Shown in pieces: positions 14,875 to 20,570 of a DNA stretch of 21,788 nucleotides. The notes under the pieces were generated by a model. That model saw only the letters and a program-made list of their open reading frames with translations. It was not told the origin of the DNA and searched no databases. Both the position numbers and the translations under genes were made by a program. Positions within the stretch are counted from its first letter, which is position 1, and each line of letters opens with the position of its first letter. Source of the stretch: a virus; IMG/VR virus record IMGVR_UViG_3300025483_000082, positions 1 to 21,788 of that record; one strand, 5' to 3'.

Positions 14875-15084
14875 TTATCGTTTTGAAAAACCCATTTTGT
14901 AGCAAGAAGATGTTGCTAGTTTTGGATTCTTTTTCAACACTCTGTAAGCATGACCATGAACGTCTGTTTCTAAAGTAAGGTGTGCTTTGGTATGCACGAA
15001 CTGAATCACAAATAACATTCCAACAAACGTAAGGTTTATATAAGTCACTGGATGATTCAGTCCTCTCCAGAGAAACTTAATCAC
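14875..15084 (-). CDS. Small single-span membrane protein downstream of gp32, 69 aa
   Basis: The frame opens with GTG at 15084, overlapping the gp32 TGA (GTGA), and has one clear hydrophobic segment at about residues 14-30 (TYINLTFVGMLFVIQFV) followed by a basic, histidine-containing tail (HTKAHLTLETDVHGHAYRVLKKN). The coupling to gp32, the membrane segment and the position at the end of the transcript argue for a real gene, but the start is uncertain: a second GTG at codon 13 (VTYINL) follows an AGAGGA stretch and would give a 57-residue protein. No function can be assigned; it lies downstream of the gp32 promoter and probably shares its mRNA. Confidence 0.55.
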   Translation of the reverse strand: MIKFLWRGLNHPVTYINLTFVGMLFVIQFVHTKAHLTLETDVHGHAYRVLKKNPKLATSSCYKMGFSKR

Positions 15085-15980
15085 TCTTCAGCAAGACGTG
15101 CGAAGTATGATAGTGCGTCATCATCCTCAACGATTGCCTCTTCCTTTACGGGAGAGGAAGCAGATGGAGTGATGTCAGGGTCGTTAAACCCACCAGTTGC
15201 AACAACAGGTTCATACTCTTCACTATCTACTGTAGGAACAGCAGTGCGTTGAGTGATACCAAGCACCATATTCAGACGACGCTCAAGATCCTCATAGGAT
15301 TTGAACTGATCTTTGTGAGTGAATGCTTCAAGAGAATTCTCTTGCTTCCAGATTACTTCTAGTTGATCATCATCTGCACTGAGAGCAGAGACAGAATCAA
15401 ACTCAGAACTGTCGTAGTTCCAGTATCCTGCAACCTTCTTGATCTTCAGTTTGAAGTTAGCACCTTCCCAAAGGTCAAAGACATTAACTGGTGTCTCATC
15501 TTGAAACTCAGGTTGCATAGCAGCGAGGATCTTATCATGGATCTTCTTACCATACTTGTAGAGAAACACCTTACCCTCATTCTCAGGGTGCTTAGGATCT
15601 TTTACGACCATAATGTTACTGTAGTAAGAGAGCTTACGCTTCTGCTTACGAGCAGTCTCTTTGTCTTCATCACTACCGCTGTTCCAGAGACGGCGATTGA
15701 CTTCACCAACGGGATCCTTATCGTTGAGTGTAGTCAGGGAGTTTTCGATGTACCAACCACCAGGACCTTGGAAGGCATGGGAATACACCTTTGCCCATGG
15801 GATGGTTTCGCCATCAGGGGCGGGGAGGAAACGGATAACAGCGTATCCATTTCCAGAAGCGTCAACCTCTGGTTTCCAGAACCTCTCATCAACGTTCTTA
15901 CCGCTGGATGATTTTTCAAGTTCCTTCTGTAGGAACTGAAAATTGTTGCTGGACTTGCGCTTCAGATCTGCGAATGACAT
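15081..15980 (-). CDS. 32: Single-stranded DNA-binding protein gp32, 299 aa
   Basis: The protein has the three-part plan of T4 gp32 (301 aa). The N-terminus carries the cooperativity motif KRKSS (7-11), the LAST motif. The core OB-fold includes GYAVIRFLPAP (45-55), VYSHAF and the block RKQKRKLSYYSNIMVVKDPKHPENEGKVFLYKYGKKIHDKI (111-151), where KRKLS matches the second LAST motif of T4. The C-terminus is acidic (KEEAIVEDDDALSYFARLAEE), as needed for contacts with replication proteins. It coats single-stranded DNA during replication, recombination and repair. The entire protein has no cysteine, so the T4 His-Cys3 zinc site is absent. It has its own sigma-70 promoter and a structured leader. Confidence 0.93.
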   Translation of the reverse strand: MSFADLKRKSSNNFQFLQKELEKSSSGKNVDERFWKPEVDASGNGYAVIRFLPAPDGETIPWAKVYSHAFQGPGGWYIENSLTTLNDKDPVGEVNRRLWNSGSDEDKETARKQKRKLSYYSNIMVVKDPKHPENEGKVFLYKYGKKIHDKILAAMQPEFQDETPVNVFDLWEGANFKLKIKKVAGYWNYDSSEFDSVSALSADDDQLEVIWKQENSLEAFTHKDQFKSYEDLERRLNMVLGITQRTAVPTVDSEEYEPVVATGGFNDPDITPSASSPVKEEAIVEDDDALSYFARLAEE

Positions 15981-16062
15981 AGATTGCCTCGGATTGTTTT
16001 GGATTTGGTTTGTATGTTGGGTCTTACGTGCGAACCAGTCTCCCAGTCCCGTCTGCCCAACA
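15981..16062 (-). promoter_or_regulatory. gp32 mRNA leader, candidate autoregulatory element
   Basis: On the minus strand TGTTGGG (16062-16056) can pair with CCCAACA (16021-16015), enclosing 34 bases, beginning almost at the predicted transcription start. From the stem to the ATG there are 34 bases very rich in A and C (ATACAAACCAAATCCAAAACAATCC), poor in pairing potential, ending in the weak ribosome site GAGG. In T4 gp32 binds its own leader: it nucleates at a folded element and spreads over an unstructured stretch covering the start. This layout is similar; function is inference. Confidence 0.5.
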
Positions 16063-16067
16063 AAGTT

Positions 16068-16096
16068 AGTATAACAGGTGACAAGTCAGGCGTCAA
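16068..16096 (-). promoter_or_regulatory. Sigma-70-type promoter of gp32
   Basis: On the minus strand: TTGACG (16091-16096), a 17-base spacer, TATACT (16068-16073). Each hexamer matches the consensus at five positions. The -35 box includes the TGA stop of the DUF1825 gene. The transcript should start near 16061, leaving an 80-base leader. Confidence 0.82.
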
Positions 16097-16434
16097 TCCT
16101 TTATGTCACTTTCGAGTTTGTCCTTCATCGTTTGGACTCGCTCGGTCAGTTCATCAAACATTTGTTCGATGCTAGTGCCTGGTGTAGCACCAAGCATAAT
16201 GATACCCTGCTTCATGGTCTCTAATACAGACACCGCCTCAGGATCGTCACTTAACTTAATACGGAAGTAAAAAGTTTTCTGTTTATCAATTAATTTTAAT
16301 AGTTTATCAAAGTATTCTAGTTTTCTTGCATCATCTAGAATAACAAAATTCATGGCAGATCTGAAACAGAACTGCTGTAGTTCCATCATCTCTTGGATGT
16401 CACCACGAACCAATTCGGATTGAAAGAAGCTCAT
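16093..16434 (-). CDS. DUF1825-family protein, 113 aa
   Basis: The all-helical 113-residue protein matches the pattern of the cyanobacterial and cyanophage DUF1825 family: an opening M-x-FF-x-SE-V (MSFFQSELVRGDI), a central helix with LEYFDKLLKLIDKQKTFYFRIKLSDDPEA, and a C-terminal block MLGATPGTSIEQMFDELTERVQTMKDKLE. Cyanobacteria carry a cellular homologue of unknown function, so this is a gene shared by phage and host. It overlaps the gp33-like gene (ATGA) and ends inside the gp32 promoter. A role in phage replication or transcription is suggested by its neighbours only. Confidence 0.7.
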   Translation of the reverse strand: MSFFQSELVRGDIQEMMELQQFCFRSAMNFVILDDARKLEYFDKLLKLIDKQKTFYFRIKLSDDPEAVSVLETMKQGIIMLGATPGTSIEQMFDELTERVQTMKDKLESDIKD

Positions 16435-16652
16435 ACCAACATTAATTTTGCACGACTTGTTTTTTTCATGAAGTTAAGTTCCTGTGCGTTATGACGAAGT
16501 TTCTCCTTCAAAGGTTTGCTGATCAACTTTGATACACTATCTATTTCAATTTCATTCACCTCGCAATAGTGGATAACCGAATCAATATAATTCATGTCTG
16601 GATTGTGTAATGCAATCTTCTCCACTTCCTGCGAGAATTTCGCAGCGGTCAT
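16431..16652 (-). CDS. 33: Late promoter transcription accessory protein gp33-like, 73 aa
   Basis: The start is the ATG at 16652 (MTAAKFSQEVEKIALHNPDMNYIDSVIHYCEVNEIEID...), with AGAGGA seven bases upstream. The longer reading from 16685 would overlap the exonuclease gene and lacks a comparable site. The protein is small and helical; the central pattern YIDSVIHYCEVNEIEIDSVSKLIS and the hydrophobic NFMKK end resemble the short gp33 proteins of cyanophages. In T4, gp33 bridges RNA polymerase to the gp45 sliding clamp and enables late transcription with gp55; that links it to the late motifs seen in this window. T4 gp33 is larger (112 aa), and assignment is by pattern and position. Confidence 0.6.
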   Translation of the reverse strand: MTAAKFSQEVEKIALHNPDMNYIDSVIHYCEVNEIEIDSVSKLISKPLKEKLRHNAQELNFMKKTSRAKLMLV

Positions 16653-16656
16653 AAAT

Positions 16657-17352
16657 CTATCCTCTAATAATTGTTTTTTCTCCATACCGTTCCTTGTATT
16701 CGTGGATGTAACTCATTAGTTTCATGAAATATTCTTTCTTAGGTGGAAGCACCTTAACTTGAGTCTCTCCGTTTTCACAAGCAACAATAGTAACGAGTTG
16801 TTTGACACTCAGCCCGTAATTTTCTTGAAGCATACATGCATATGCAGTTTCTTGAACGAAGTAATCGTAAAGATATTTCTCACGCTTAGGTTCAGCAGCA
16901 GTCTTGAAGTCAATGATAGACAACACACCGTCAAACTCAGCGATACAATCTACTCGCCCTGCAATCTCTAAATGTTTAGAGTAGAGCGCCGCTTCCTGTA
17001 AGTAAATATTATTTATACGGTCCAAAATAGGGCGACTATGATGGAACATAAGAACAGGAAGTGGATGCGATTTATACTTCTTTAGGTCTAGATTATTATT
17101 GAAGTAATCTTCAGCAATGGAGTGATACTTTGTGCCACGACCAGTAGCACGAGTTGTCTTAGCATTCGCTGCCTTCTCACCAACACGAGCTCGCCACTTG
17201 GCAATGCCTGCTTTCTTTGCTGCGTTGTTGCCAATCACAGTGGTGACAGATGGATAATGATGTCCCGTTGGTGTTAGATAGACACGCTTACCATCCACCA
17301 TCTCAGCAGACATCTCAATAGGATCTAATCCCACATGATTAAACAACTTCAT
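16657..17352 (-). CDS. PD-(D/E)XK exonuclease (MGME1-like), 231 aa
   Basis: The protein shows the core of single-strand-specific exonucleases related to mitochondrial MGME1 and RecB nucleases: YPSVTTVIG near residues 33-41, GTKYHSIAEDYF (73-84), then ALYSKHLEIAGRVDCIAEFDGVLSIIDFKTA (122-152). The catalytic set is likely Glu120/Glu129, Asp135, Asp148 and Lys150, followed by a YFVQETAYACML helix with Gln167. It probably trims single-stranded ends in replication or recombination, and sits between phoH and gp33. Its ATG overlaps the phoH stop (ATGA). Confidence 0.82.
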   Translation of the reverse strand: MKLFNHVGLDPIEMSAEMVDGKRVYLTPTGHHYPSVTTVIGNNAAKKAGIAKWRARVGEKAANAKTTRATGRGTKYHSIAEDYFNNNLDLKKYKSHPLPVLMFHHSRPILDRINNIYLQEAALYSKHLEIAGRVDCIAEFDGVLSIIDFKTAAEPKREKYLYDYFVQETAYACMLQENYGLSVKQLVTIVACENGETQVKVLPPKKEYFMKLMSYIHEYKERYGEKTIIRG

Positions 17353-18101
17353 AGACCTAAGTTGAGTTTGTTAATAATATAAGACTTGACAAGACCAGAG
17401 CGAACGATGTCATCGATACCAAATTCTACCAACGAAAACTCTTCCATGTTCTGGAGAATGCGTTGGAAGTCTAGGATACCTGAGCGTTCAGAGATCTTTT
17501 GAAGGTCAGTTTGTGCTGCGTCTCCACAGAAAATGATCTTGCTGTCCTGTCCTACACGAGTGATGATACTATCCAGTTCGTGGAAGTTTAAGTTCTGGCA
17601 CTCGTCAATGATAACTATACAGTTGTCAAGTGTAGTACCACGAATGAAACTAGTGCTCCAGAATGAAATAGTTTCTTGTGATTTGAGATTATCATATAGC
17701 ATCTCAAAACTACTGTCATCAGGCATCTCGAACATGGATTGAACCATGTTCTTATATGGTATCTGATAGAGAGAAGACTTATCCTCATGGTCTCCAGGAA
17801 GGAAACCAATCTCTCTAGTAGCGACAAGAGAGCGGACGATATAAACCTTTTCGTATGGTGTGTATTCATTTAACACATCTTTGAGTGCTTTATAGAGAGC
17901 AACGAATGTTTTACCAGTTCCTGCTACACCATAAGCATAAATCATCTGCCCCTTGTCCCACTCGTCAAACATAATCTGTTGATTGTGAGTGAGAGGTTCG
18001 ATAGGAACCATGTATGCCTCATCAATAGGCTTACGACGCTTCTTCTGCTTCGCAGTCATACCTTGTCCAGGTGACTTAGTTGTCTTCTTTCTAGGTGGCA
18101 T
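17349..18101 (-). CDS. phoH: PhoH-like ATPase, 250 aa
   Basis: The start is the ATG at 18101 (MPPRKKTTKSPGQG...), one base after the upstream stop; the longer frame reads back through that gene. After a basic, probably disordered N-terminus of about 35 residues, the ATPase core begins: Walker A GVAGTGKT (58-65), Walker B IVIIDECQN (162-170), and sensor-like FCGDAAQTD (191-199), the pattern of PhoH proteins. In bacteria phoH is part of the phosphate regulon; it is among the most common host-related genes in marine phages. Its role in infection is unclear, and no phosphate-regulation box is visible nearby, so control seems to be by the early operon. Confidence 0.92.
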   Translation of the reverse strand: MPPRKKTTKSPGQGMTAKQKKRRKPIDEAYMVPIEPLTHNQQIMFDEWDKGQMIYAYGVAGTGKTFVALYKALKDVLNEYTPYEKVYIVRSLVATREIGFLPGDHEDKSSLYQIPYKNMVQSMFEMPDDSSFEMLYDNLKSQETISFWSTSFIRGTTLDNCIVIIDECQNLNFHELDSIITRVGQDSKIIFCGDAAQTDLQKISERSGILDFQRILQNMEEFSLVEFGIDDIVRSGLVKSYIINKLNLGL

Positions 18102-18102
18102 A

Positions 18103-18360
18103 TCAATTGTACTTATCGTGAATGGTGCGATTACGGGGAGCATGTGCCCCAATTTTGTTTGAGATGATGTCATGGAAACCAGGATGAGTTTTCTTCATCT
18201 TGTCTCTCCATTCACCAACCTCACCAGATCCAGCACAACCCTTAGACCAGTCTTTGTCCCATCCAGGGTTGTCCTTTCTCCATTGTTCGTATTCTTTCAT
18301 GGACATGTAGAGTTCTTGAGTCTCTCCAGTCTCTAGATTTTTAACAGGATATGTAGGCAT
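18103..18360 (-). CDS. FmdB-like small protein without zinc-binding cysteines, 85 aa
   Basis: The start is the ATG at 18360 (MPTYPVKNLETGETQELYMSMKEYEQW), sharing one base with the thyX TAA. The opening MPTY-x(n)-G-x(n)-E and the short beta hairpin resemble the FmdB/zinc-ribbon family, in which MPTYxFxCxxCG is usual. Here the expected cysteine pairs are absent; only one Cys remains, in KGCAGSGEVG. The rest (KDNPGWDKDW, KTHPGFHDII) is basic. It forms part of the thyX-phoH-exonuclease run. Function unknown, and the family link is tentative. Confidence 0.6.
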   Translation of the reverse strand: MPTYPVKNLETGETQELYMSMKEYEQWRKDNPGWDKDWSKGCAGSGEVGEWRDKMKKTHPGFHDIISNKIGAHAPRNRTIHDKYN

Positions 18361-18998
18361 TAATTCCACTCCAAAGATTCAGCACAAATAGGAAATTGTT
18401 CGCAGAACACACGTTTTGCATCTTCTGCAATATCCATGTGTTCTTTCTGCGTTCCATTAGCAGACCGCAGAGTTATATAGTGGATCCATGACCGAACTGA
18501 TCCCGTCATGTAAATTCTGGTGGGCACGGCGAGGGGAAGCACAAAACGCGAACATTCCTTTGCAATTCCTACAGAAAGCATATGCTGATAAAGATCCATA
18601 GCAGAATCAAAGTGACGCTCAATAGCAATCTCAAGTTCCTGCTTAATAAAAGGATCTACATCATCAATACTATTCTGACGGTTCTTTGTATCCTGGCGGC
18701 GAAGATCAAACAAAGGAATCTTATCTGCCAACATAGAACTATCAGCATACCGTTGAGAAAACTCTTGATATGTAAATGAACGGTGCCTCAAAATTTGAGC
18801 TGCGATTCCGCGAGTGGTCTCGATCTCCAAGGTCATGTGTGCCTGCTCAAACACAGACCAGTGGTTGTGCTTGATACAATATGCTAGCAGACCAGCAACC
18901 TTAGGATTGTCCTGGTTGTTCGGATTGCTCACCCTCGCCACGTACCCCATCGTCTTTTCTGCGTCGGGTGTCACTGTTACCAACTTCACTGAATTCAT
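18360..18998 (-). CDS. thyX: Flavin-dependent thymidylate synthase ThyX, 212 aa
   Basis: ThyX makes dTMP from dUMP using methylene-tetrahydrofolate, FAD and NADPH. The signature motif RHRSFTYQEFSQR (71-83) is present, with Ser81 in the conserved place. Other family features are HWSVFEQAHMTLEI (46-59), where His and Glu help to bind flavin, and the C-terminal block ECSRFVLPLAVPTRIYMTGSVRSWIHYITLR (148-178). Length is typical. The ATG at 18998 has AAAGGA seven bases upstream, so the start is well supported even though it lies 98 bases inside the previous gene. It supplies thymidine for phage DNA, alongside nucleotide-metabolism genes usual in these phages. Confidence 0.95.
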   Translation of the reverse strand: MNSVKLVTVTPDAEKTMGYVARVSNPNNQDNPKVAGLLAYCIKHNHWSVFEQAHMTLEIETTRGIAAQILRHRSFTYQEFSQRYADSSMLADKIPLFDLRRQDTKNRQNSIDDVDPFIKQELEIAIERHFDSAMDLYQHMLSVGIAKECSRFVLPLAVPTRIYMTGSVRSWIHYITLRSANGTQKEHMDIAEDAKRVFCEQFPICAESLEWN

Positions 18999-19173
18999 TA
19001 CTAAATCCTTTCTCCTGCTTACGTTTAATTTGTTTGACTTTCAATGCTATTTTAGCACGAACTAACTGCATTGCCATGTACTGCAGTTCCTCTTCTGTAT
19101 AAAGATTTGGATTCTTCTTTGCTTCTTTGATTGCTTTTTTTGCTAATCTAATTTGATCTTTTAGACGGGTCAT
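18901..19173 (-). CDS. Small basic helical cyanophage protein overlapping thyX, 90 aa
   Basis: The N-terminal two thirds are basic and helical (MTRLKDQIRLAKKAIKEAKKNPNLYTEEELQYMAMQLVRAKIAL...), with heptad-like spacing. The last 33 codons overlap thyX in another frame and read as a charged, low-complexity tail (RRRKDDGVRGEGEQSEQPGQS). The ATG at 19173 is chosen because the helix pattern begins there; an ATG at 19203 would add ten residues and overlap the previous gene by 56 bases. I recognise a similar basic helical protein upstream of thyX in other cyanophages, without a known role. Confidence 0.6.
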   Translation of the reverse strand: MTRLKDQIRLAKKAIKEAKKNPNLYTEEELQYMAMQLVRAKIALKVKQIKRKQEKGFSNEFSEVGNSDTRRRKDDGVRGEGEQSEQPGQS

Positions 19174-19393
19174 AATAGGCTTTGTAATAGGCAACGATGC
19201 CATCGGTTCTCATGTTTCCTTGAGACACCCAGTCATGAATACATTCATAGATGCTTTGGTTGCTGTATCGTGGTGATCCATCAGAGCAAATCTCTGATCC
19301 GAATTTCTTAAGAAGAATGTTTAGTCCTTGTGTTCTTACGTCCATGCGTTCATCACTGTAGCGCCAATCAGTCTGGGTATCCGTCATCGTCAT
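19148..19393 (-). CDS. Small hypothetical cyanophage protein, 81 aa
   Basis: An 81-residue soluble protein with patterns RYSDERMDVRTQGLNILLKKFG, RYSNQSIYECIHDWVSQGN and GIVAYYKAYY. These suggest a compact helical fold with exposed aromatic residues. No known motif is seen. It overlaps the previous gene by 26 bases and the next by 26 bases. The exact start is uncertain, as two ATG codons lie six bases apart and neither has a clear ribosome site. It belongs to the early operon upstream of thyX and phoH. Confidence 0.55.
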   Translation of the reverse strand: MTMTDTQTDWRYSDERMDVRTQGLNILLKKFGSEICSDGSPRYSNQSIYECIHDWVSQGNMRTDGIVAYYKAYYDPSKRSN

Positions 19394-19550
19394 CTTCTGA
19401 AGTTACTACTCTAGGTTTTGTCTTATTTACATGTTCGTCCCAAGGATGAACGTACTTGTATGCATCAACATTTGAATACACTTCACTCTCTAACGCATTC
19501 GTTAGAGATTTAAGGTTCTTGACGATGAGTTTAAGTTTTTCTCTATCCAT
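19368..19550 (-). CDS. First gene of the early operon, small acidic protein, 60 aa
   Basis: The start is the ATG at 19550 (MDREKLKLIVKNLKSLTNALESEVYSNVDAYK...). A longer in-frame reading would start inside the promoter. The protein is a short helix followed by an acidic tail (VVTSEDDDDGYPD). There is no recognisable ribosome site; the predicted leader is only about 15 bases, so translation may start near the 5' end of the mRNA. I recognise it as a recurrent small cyanophage protein with unknown function. It opens the operon that continues to the DUF1825 gene. Confidence 0.6.
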   Translation of the reverse strand: MDREKLKLIVKNLKSLTNALESEVYSNVDAYKYVHPWDEHVNKTKPRVVTSEDDDDGYPD

Positions 19551-19571
19551 ATTTAGATAATAGATCTTAAT

Positions 19572-19599
19572 AGTATAGCACAAAAAAGGAGGGTCGCAA
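19572..19599 (-). promoter_or_regulatory. Early sigma-70 promoter with extended -10, nested in a terminator
   Basis: On the minus strand TATACT (19572-19577) is preceded directly by TGC, an extended -10 element. A -35-like TTGCGA (19594-19599) lies 16 bases upstream and falls in the loop and inner stem of the terminator at 19582-19606. Transcription should start near 19565. The promoter serves the early operon to 16093. Confidence 0.7.
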
Positions 19600-19606
19600 C
19601 CCTCCT
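19582..19606 (-). terminator. Strong rho-independent terminator
   Basis: On the minus strand AGGAGGGT-TGCG-ACCCTCCT is a perfect eight-base-pair stem with a four-base loop, followed by a run of T residues. It closes the three-gene unit that begins at the promoter at 20255-20284. Confidence 0.92.
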
Positions 19607-19622
19607 GAAAAAAGTAAGTTGG

Positions 19623-19790
19623 TCACTTAATGTAGGCTTTACCACGATAGCAGAATGTGCCATGGGTTTCCTTGGATTCTACACAACGTGTCGAATACTC
19701 AACACCACGATATGAAGTGTGACTAATACGTGCGTCGTGAAGAGCAGATGCTTTTTTGATCTGCTTGCGAATCATATTTAGTGTGTTCAT
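19623..19790 (-). CDS. DUF4278-like small protein, 55 aa
   Basis: The ATG at 19790 has an AGGAG ribosome site about eight bases upstream. The product begins MNTLNMIRKQIKKASALHDA and contains two copies of a YRG-x-x-Y/A-Y pattern, SYRGVEYSTR and CYRGKAYIK, about 20 residues apart. This double motif is the sign of the DUF4278 domain, common in cyanobacteria and cyanophages and without a known function. It is the last gene before a strong terminator and follows two other tiny genes. Confidence 0.72.
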   Translation of the reverse strand: MNTLNMIRKQIKKASALHDARISHTSYRGVEYSTRCVESKETHGTFCYRGKAYIK

Positions 19791-19831
19791 TTGTCAGTCT
19801 CCTGAAGTTAGGGTTTTTAATCCCCGTTCCT

Positions 19832-19999
19832 TCAGTCGTGTGCGTCCCAATACCATTGGCATTCTGGCGATGAGTCCTTAAGGGTCTCAACCAACTCAAC
19901 CTTAAGCTGATTGTTAAGGTTGTTATTGTTCTCAATCTTCAGCATAATAGCATCAGTTTGAGTACAAGTGAGTGTTGTATAGAAAAGTAATTCTAGCAT
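19832..19999 (-). CDS. Tiny cyanophage protein with hydrophobic N-terminus, 55 aa
   Basis: The reading frame from the ATG at 19999 gives MLELLFYTTLTCTQTDAIMLKIENNNNLNNQLKVELVETLKDSSPECQWYWDAHD. The N-terminal 12 residues are hydrophobic and the C-terminus has an ECxWYWDAHD ending that I recognise from small conserved cyanophage proteins. A ribosome site (ACGGAG) lies inside a short hairpin (GAACG-GAGC-CGTTC) before the start. It lies between the 66-aa secreted-like gene and the DUF4278 gene, in the same short transcript. Possible secretion or membrane association is inference; a weak signal peptide is all that is seen. Confidence 0.65.
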   Translation of the reverse strand: MLELLFYTTLTCTQTDAIMLKIENNNNLNNQLKVELVETLKDSSPECQWYWDAHD

Positions 20000-20035
20000 G
20001 GGATGAACGGCTCCGTTCCGCGACTTACTTGCGTC

Positions 20036-20236
20036 CTATGTTAATACATCTGTGCATTGACCTTCCACTTTTGACTTTAGATATCCAATCAGATGTAACT
20101 TAGATCGTTGATCTAGGTTAGGATCCATTTGAATCTCTAATCGACGTTGGAGGAACCTTTCACACGACATATGCCACCCGTAGGGGCTGTCGTCAGCATG
20201 ATGGGCAAGGGTAAATGCCAACAGCAGTGCTAACAT
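20036..20236 (-). CDS. Small secreted-like cyanophage protein, 66 aa
   Basis: The N-terminus MLALLLAFTLAHHA is a short hydrophobic segment that could act as a signal peptide, cleaved before DDSPYGWHMSCERF. The mature part has two cysteines, in MSCERF and EGQCTDV, that could form a disulphide outside the cytoplasm, and a helical middle (RSKLHLIGYLKSKV). It resembles small proteins of T4-like cyanophages without a known function. It is the first gene after a perfect sigma-70 promoter whose start site lies only about 12 bases before the ATG, so no Shine-Dalgarno is available. It is probably expressed early and strongly. Confidence 0.7.
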   Translation of the reverse strand: MLALLLAFTLAHHADDSPYGWHMSCERFLQRRLEIQMDPNLDQRSKLHLIGYLKSKVEGQCTDVLT

Positions 20237-20254
20237 GTGGATGAACGTATGGTA

Positions 20255-20284
20255 ATTATACCACTAGTATTTATGTTGTGTCAA
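20255..20284 (-). promoter_or_regulatory. Perfect-consensus sigma-70 promoter
   Basis: On the minus strand TTGACA (20279-20284), an 18-base spacer, and TATAAT (20255-20260): both hexamers match exactly. TGG directly before the -10 gives an extended -10. The spacer also contains CATAAATA, a late-type motif, at 20268-20275. The unit served is the three tiny genes to 19623. Confidence 0.9.
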
Positions 20285-20303
20285 GTGTATTAACAGGTAC
20301 TAT

Positions 20304-20570
20304 TCAGTTACCTGCTAGGTAGAATCCTTCCCCACGCTGACGACACACGCGCTTGACTTGTGCATCATAAGTAGGAGATGGAGTCTCAGTAATTAAATTC
20401 TTAGCAAATTGCCATGCCTCTTTGTACTTTGTGAATTTATACACTTCGACATATGTCTTTGCGGATACAAGGACACCATCCTTCCGCCATGTCTTCATGG
20501 TGTACCAAATACCACTCTTGTCAGAATTTTTTCTATAGAAAATGCACCAGTGTCCTGTTTGTCCTTTCAT
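20304..20570 (-). CDS. Small basic hypothetical protein, 88 aa
   Basis: The start is the ATG at 20570 (MKGQTGHWCIFYRKNSDKSGIWYTMKTWRKDG...), overlapping the TGA of the upstream gene (ATGA). The protein is basic and aromatic, with several Trp and Tyr, suggesting a small beta-rich fold followed by a helix (YKEAWQFAKNLI). It ends VCRQRGEGFYLAGN. It is of unknown function; the last gene before the strong promoter at 20255-20284. Confidence 0.6.
   Translation of the reverse strand: MKGQTGHWCIFYRKNSDKSGIWYTMKTWRKDGVLVSAKTYVEVYKFTKYKEAWQFAKNLITETPSPTYDAQVKRVCRQRGEGFYLAGN

Noticed and set aside
15363-15911. A 182-codon plus-strand open frame opposite gp32
   Set aside because: It lies wholly inside the well-supported gp32 gene on the other strand, with no family resemblance, promoter or ribosome site.
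19550-19556. CTAAATA at the start codon of the 60-aa gene as a late promoter
   Set aside because: It overlaps the ATG, so a transcript from it would lack the start codon; the sigma-70 promoter upstream explains expression.
19723-19935. A 70-codon minus-strand frame across the DUF4278 and 55-aa genes
   Set aside because: It overlaps two better-supported small genes with ribosome sites and recognisable patterns, and its Arg/Thr-rich composition looks like a shadow.
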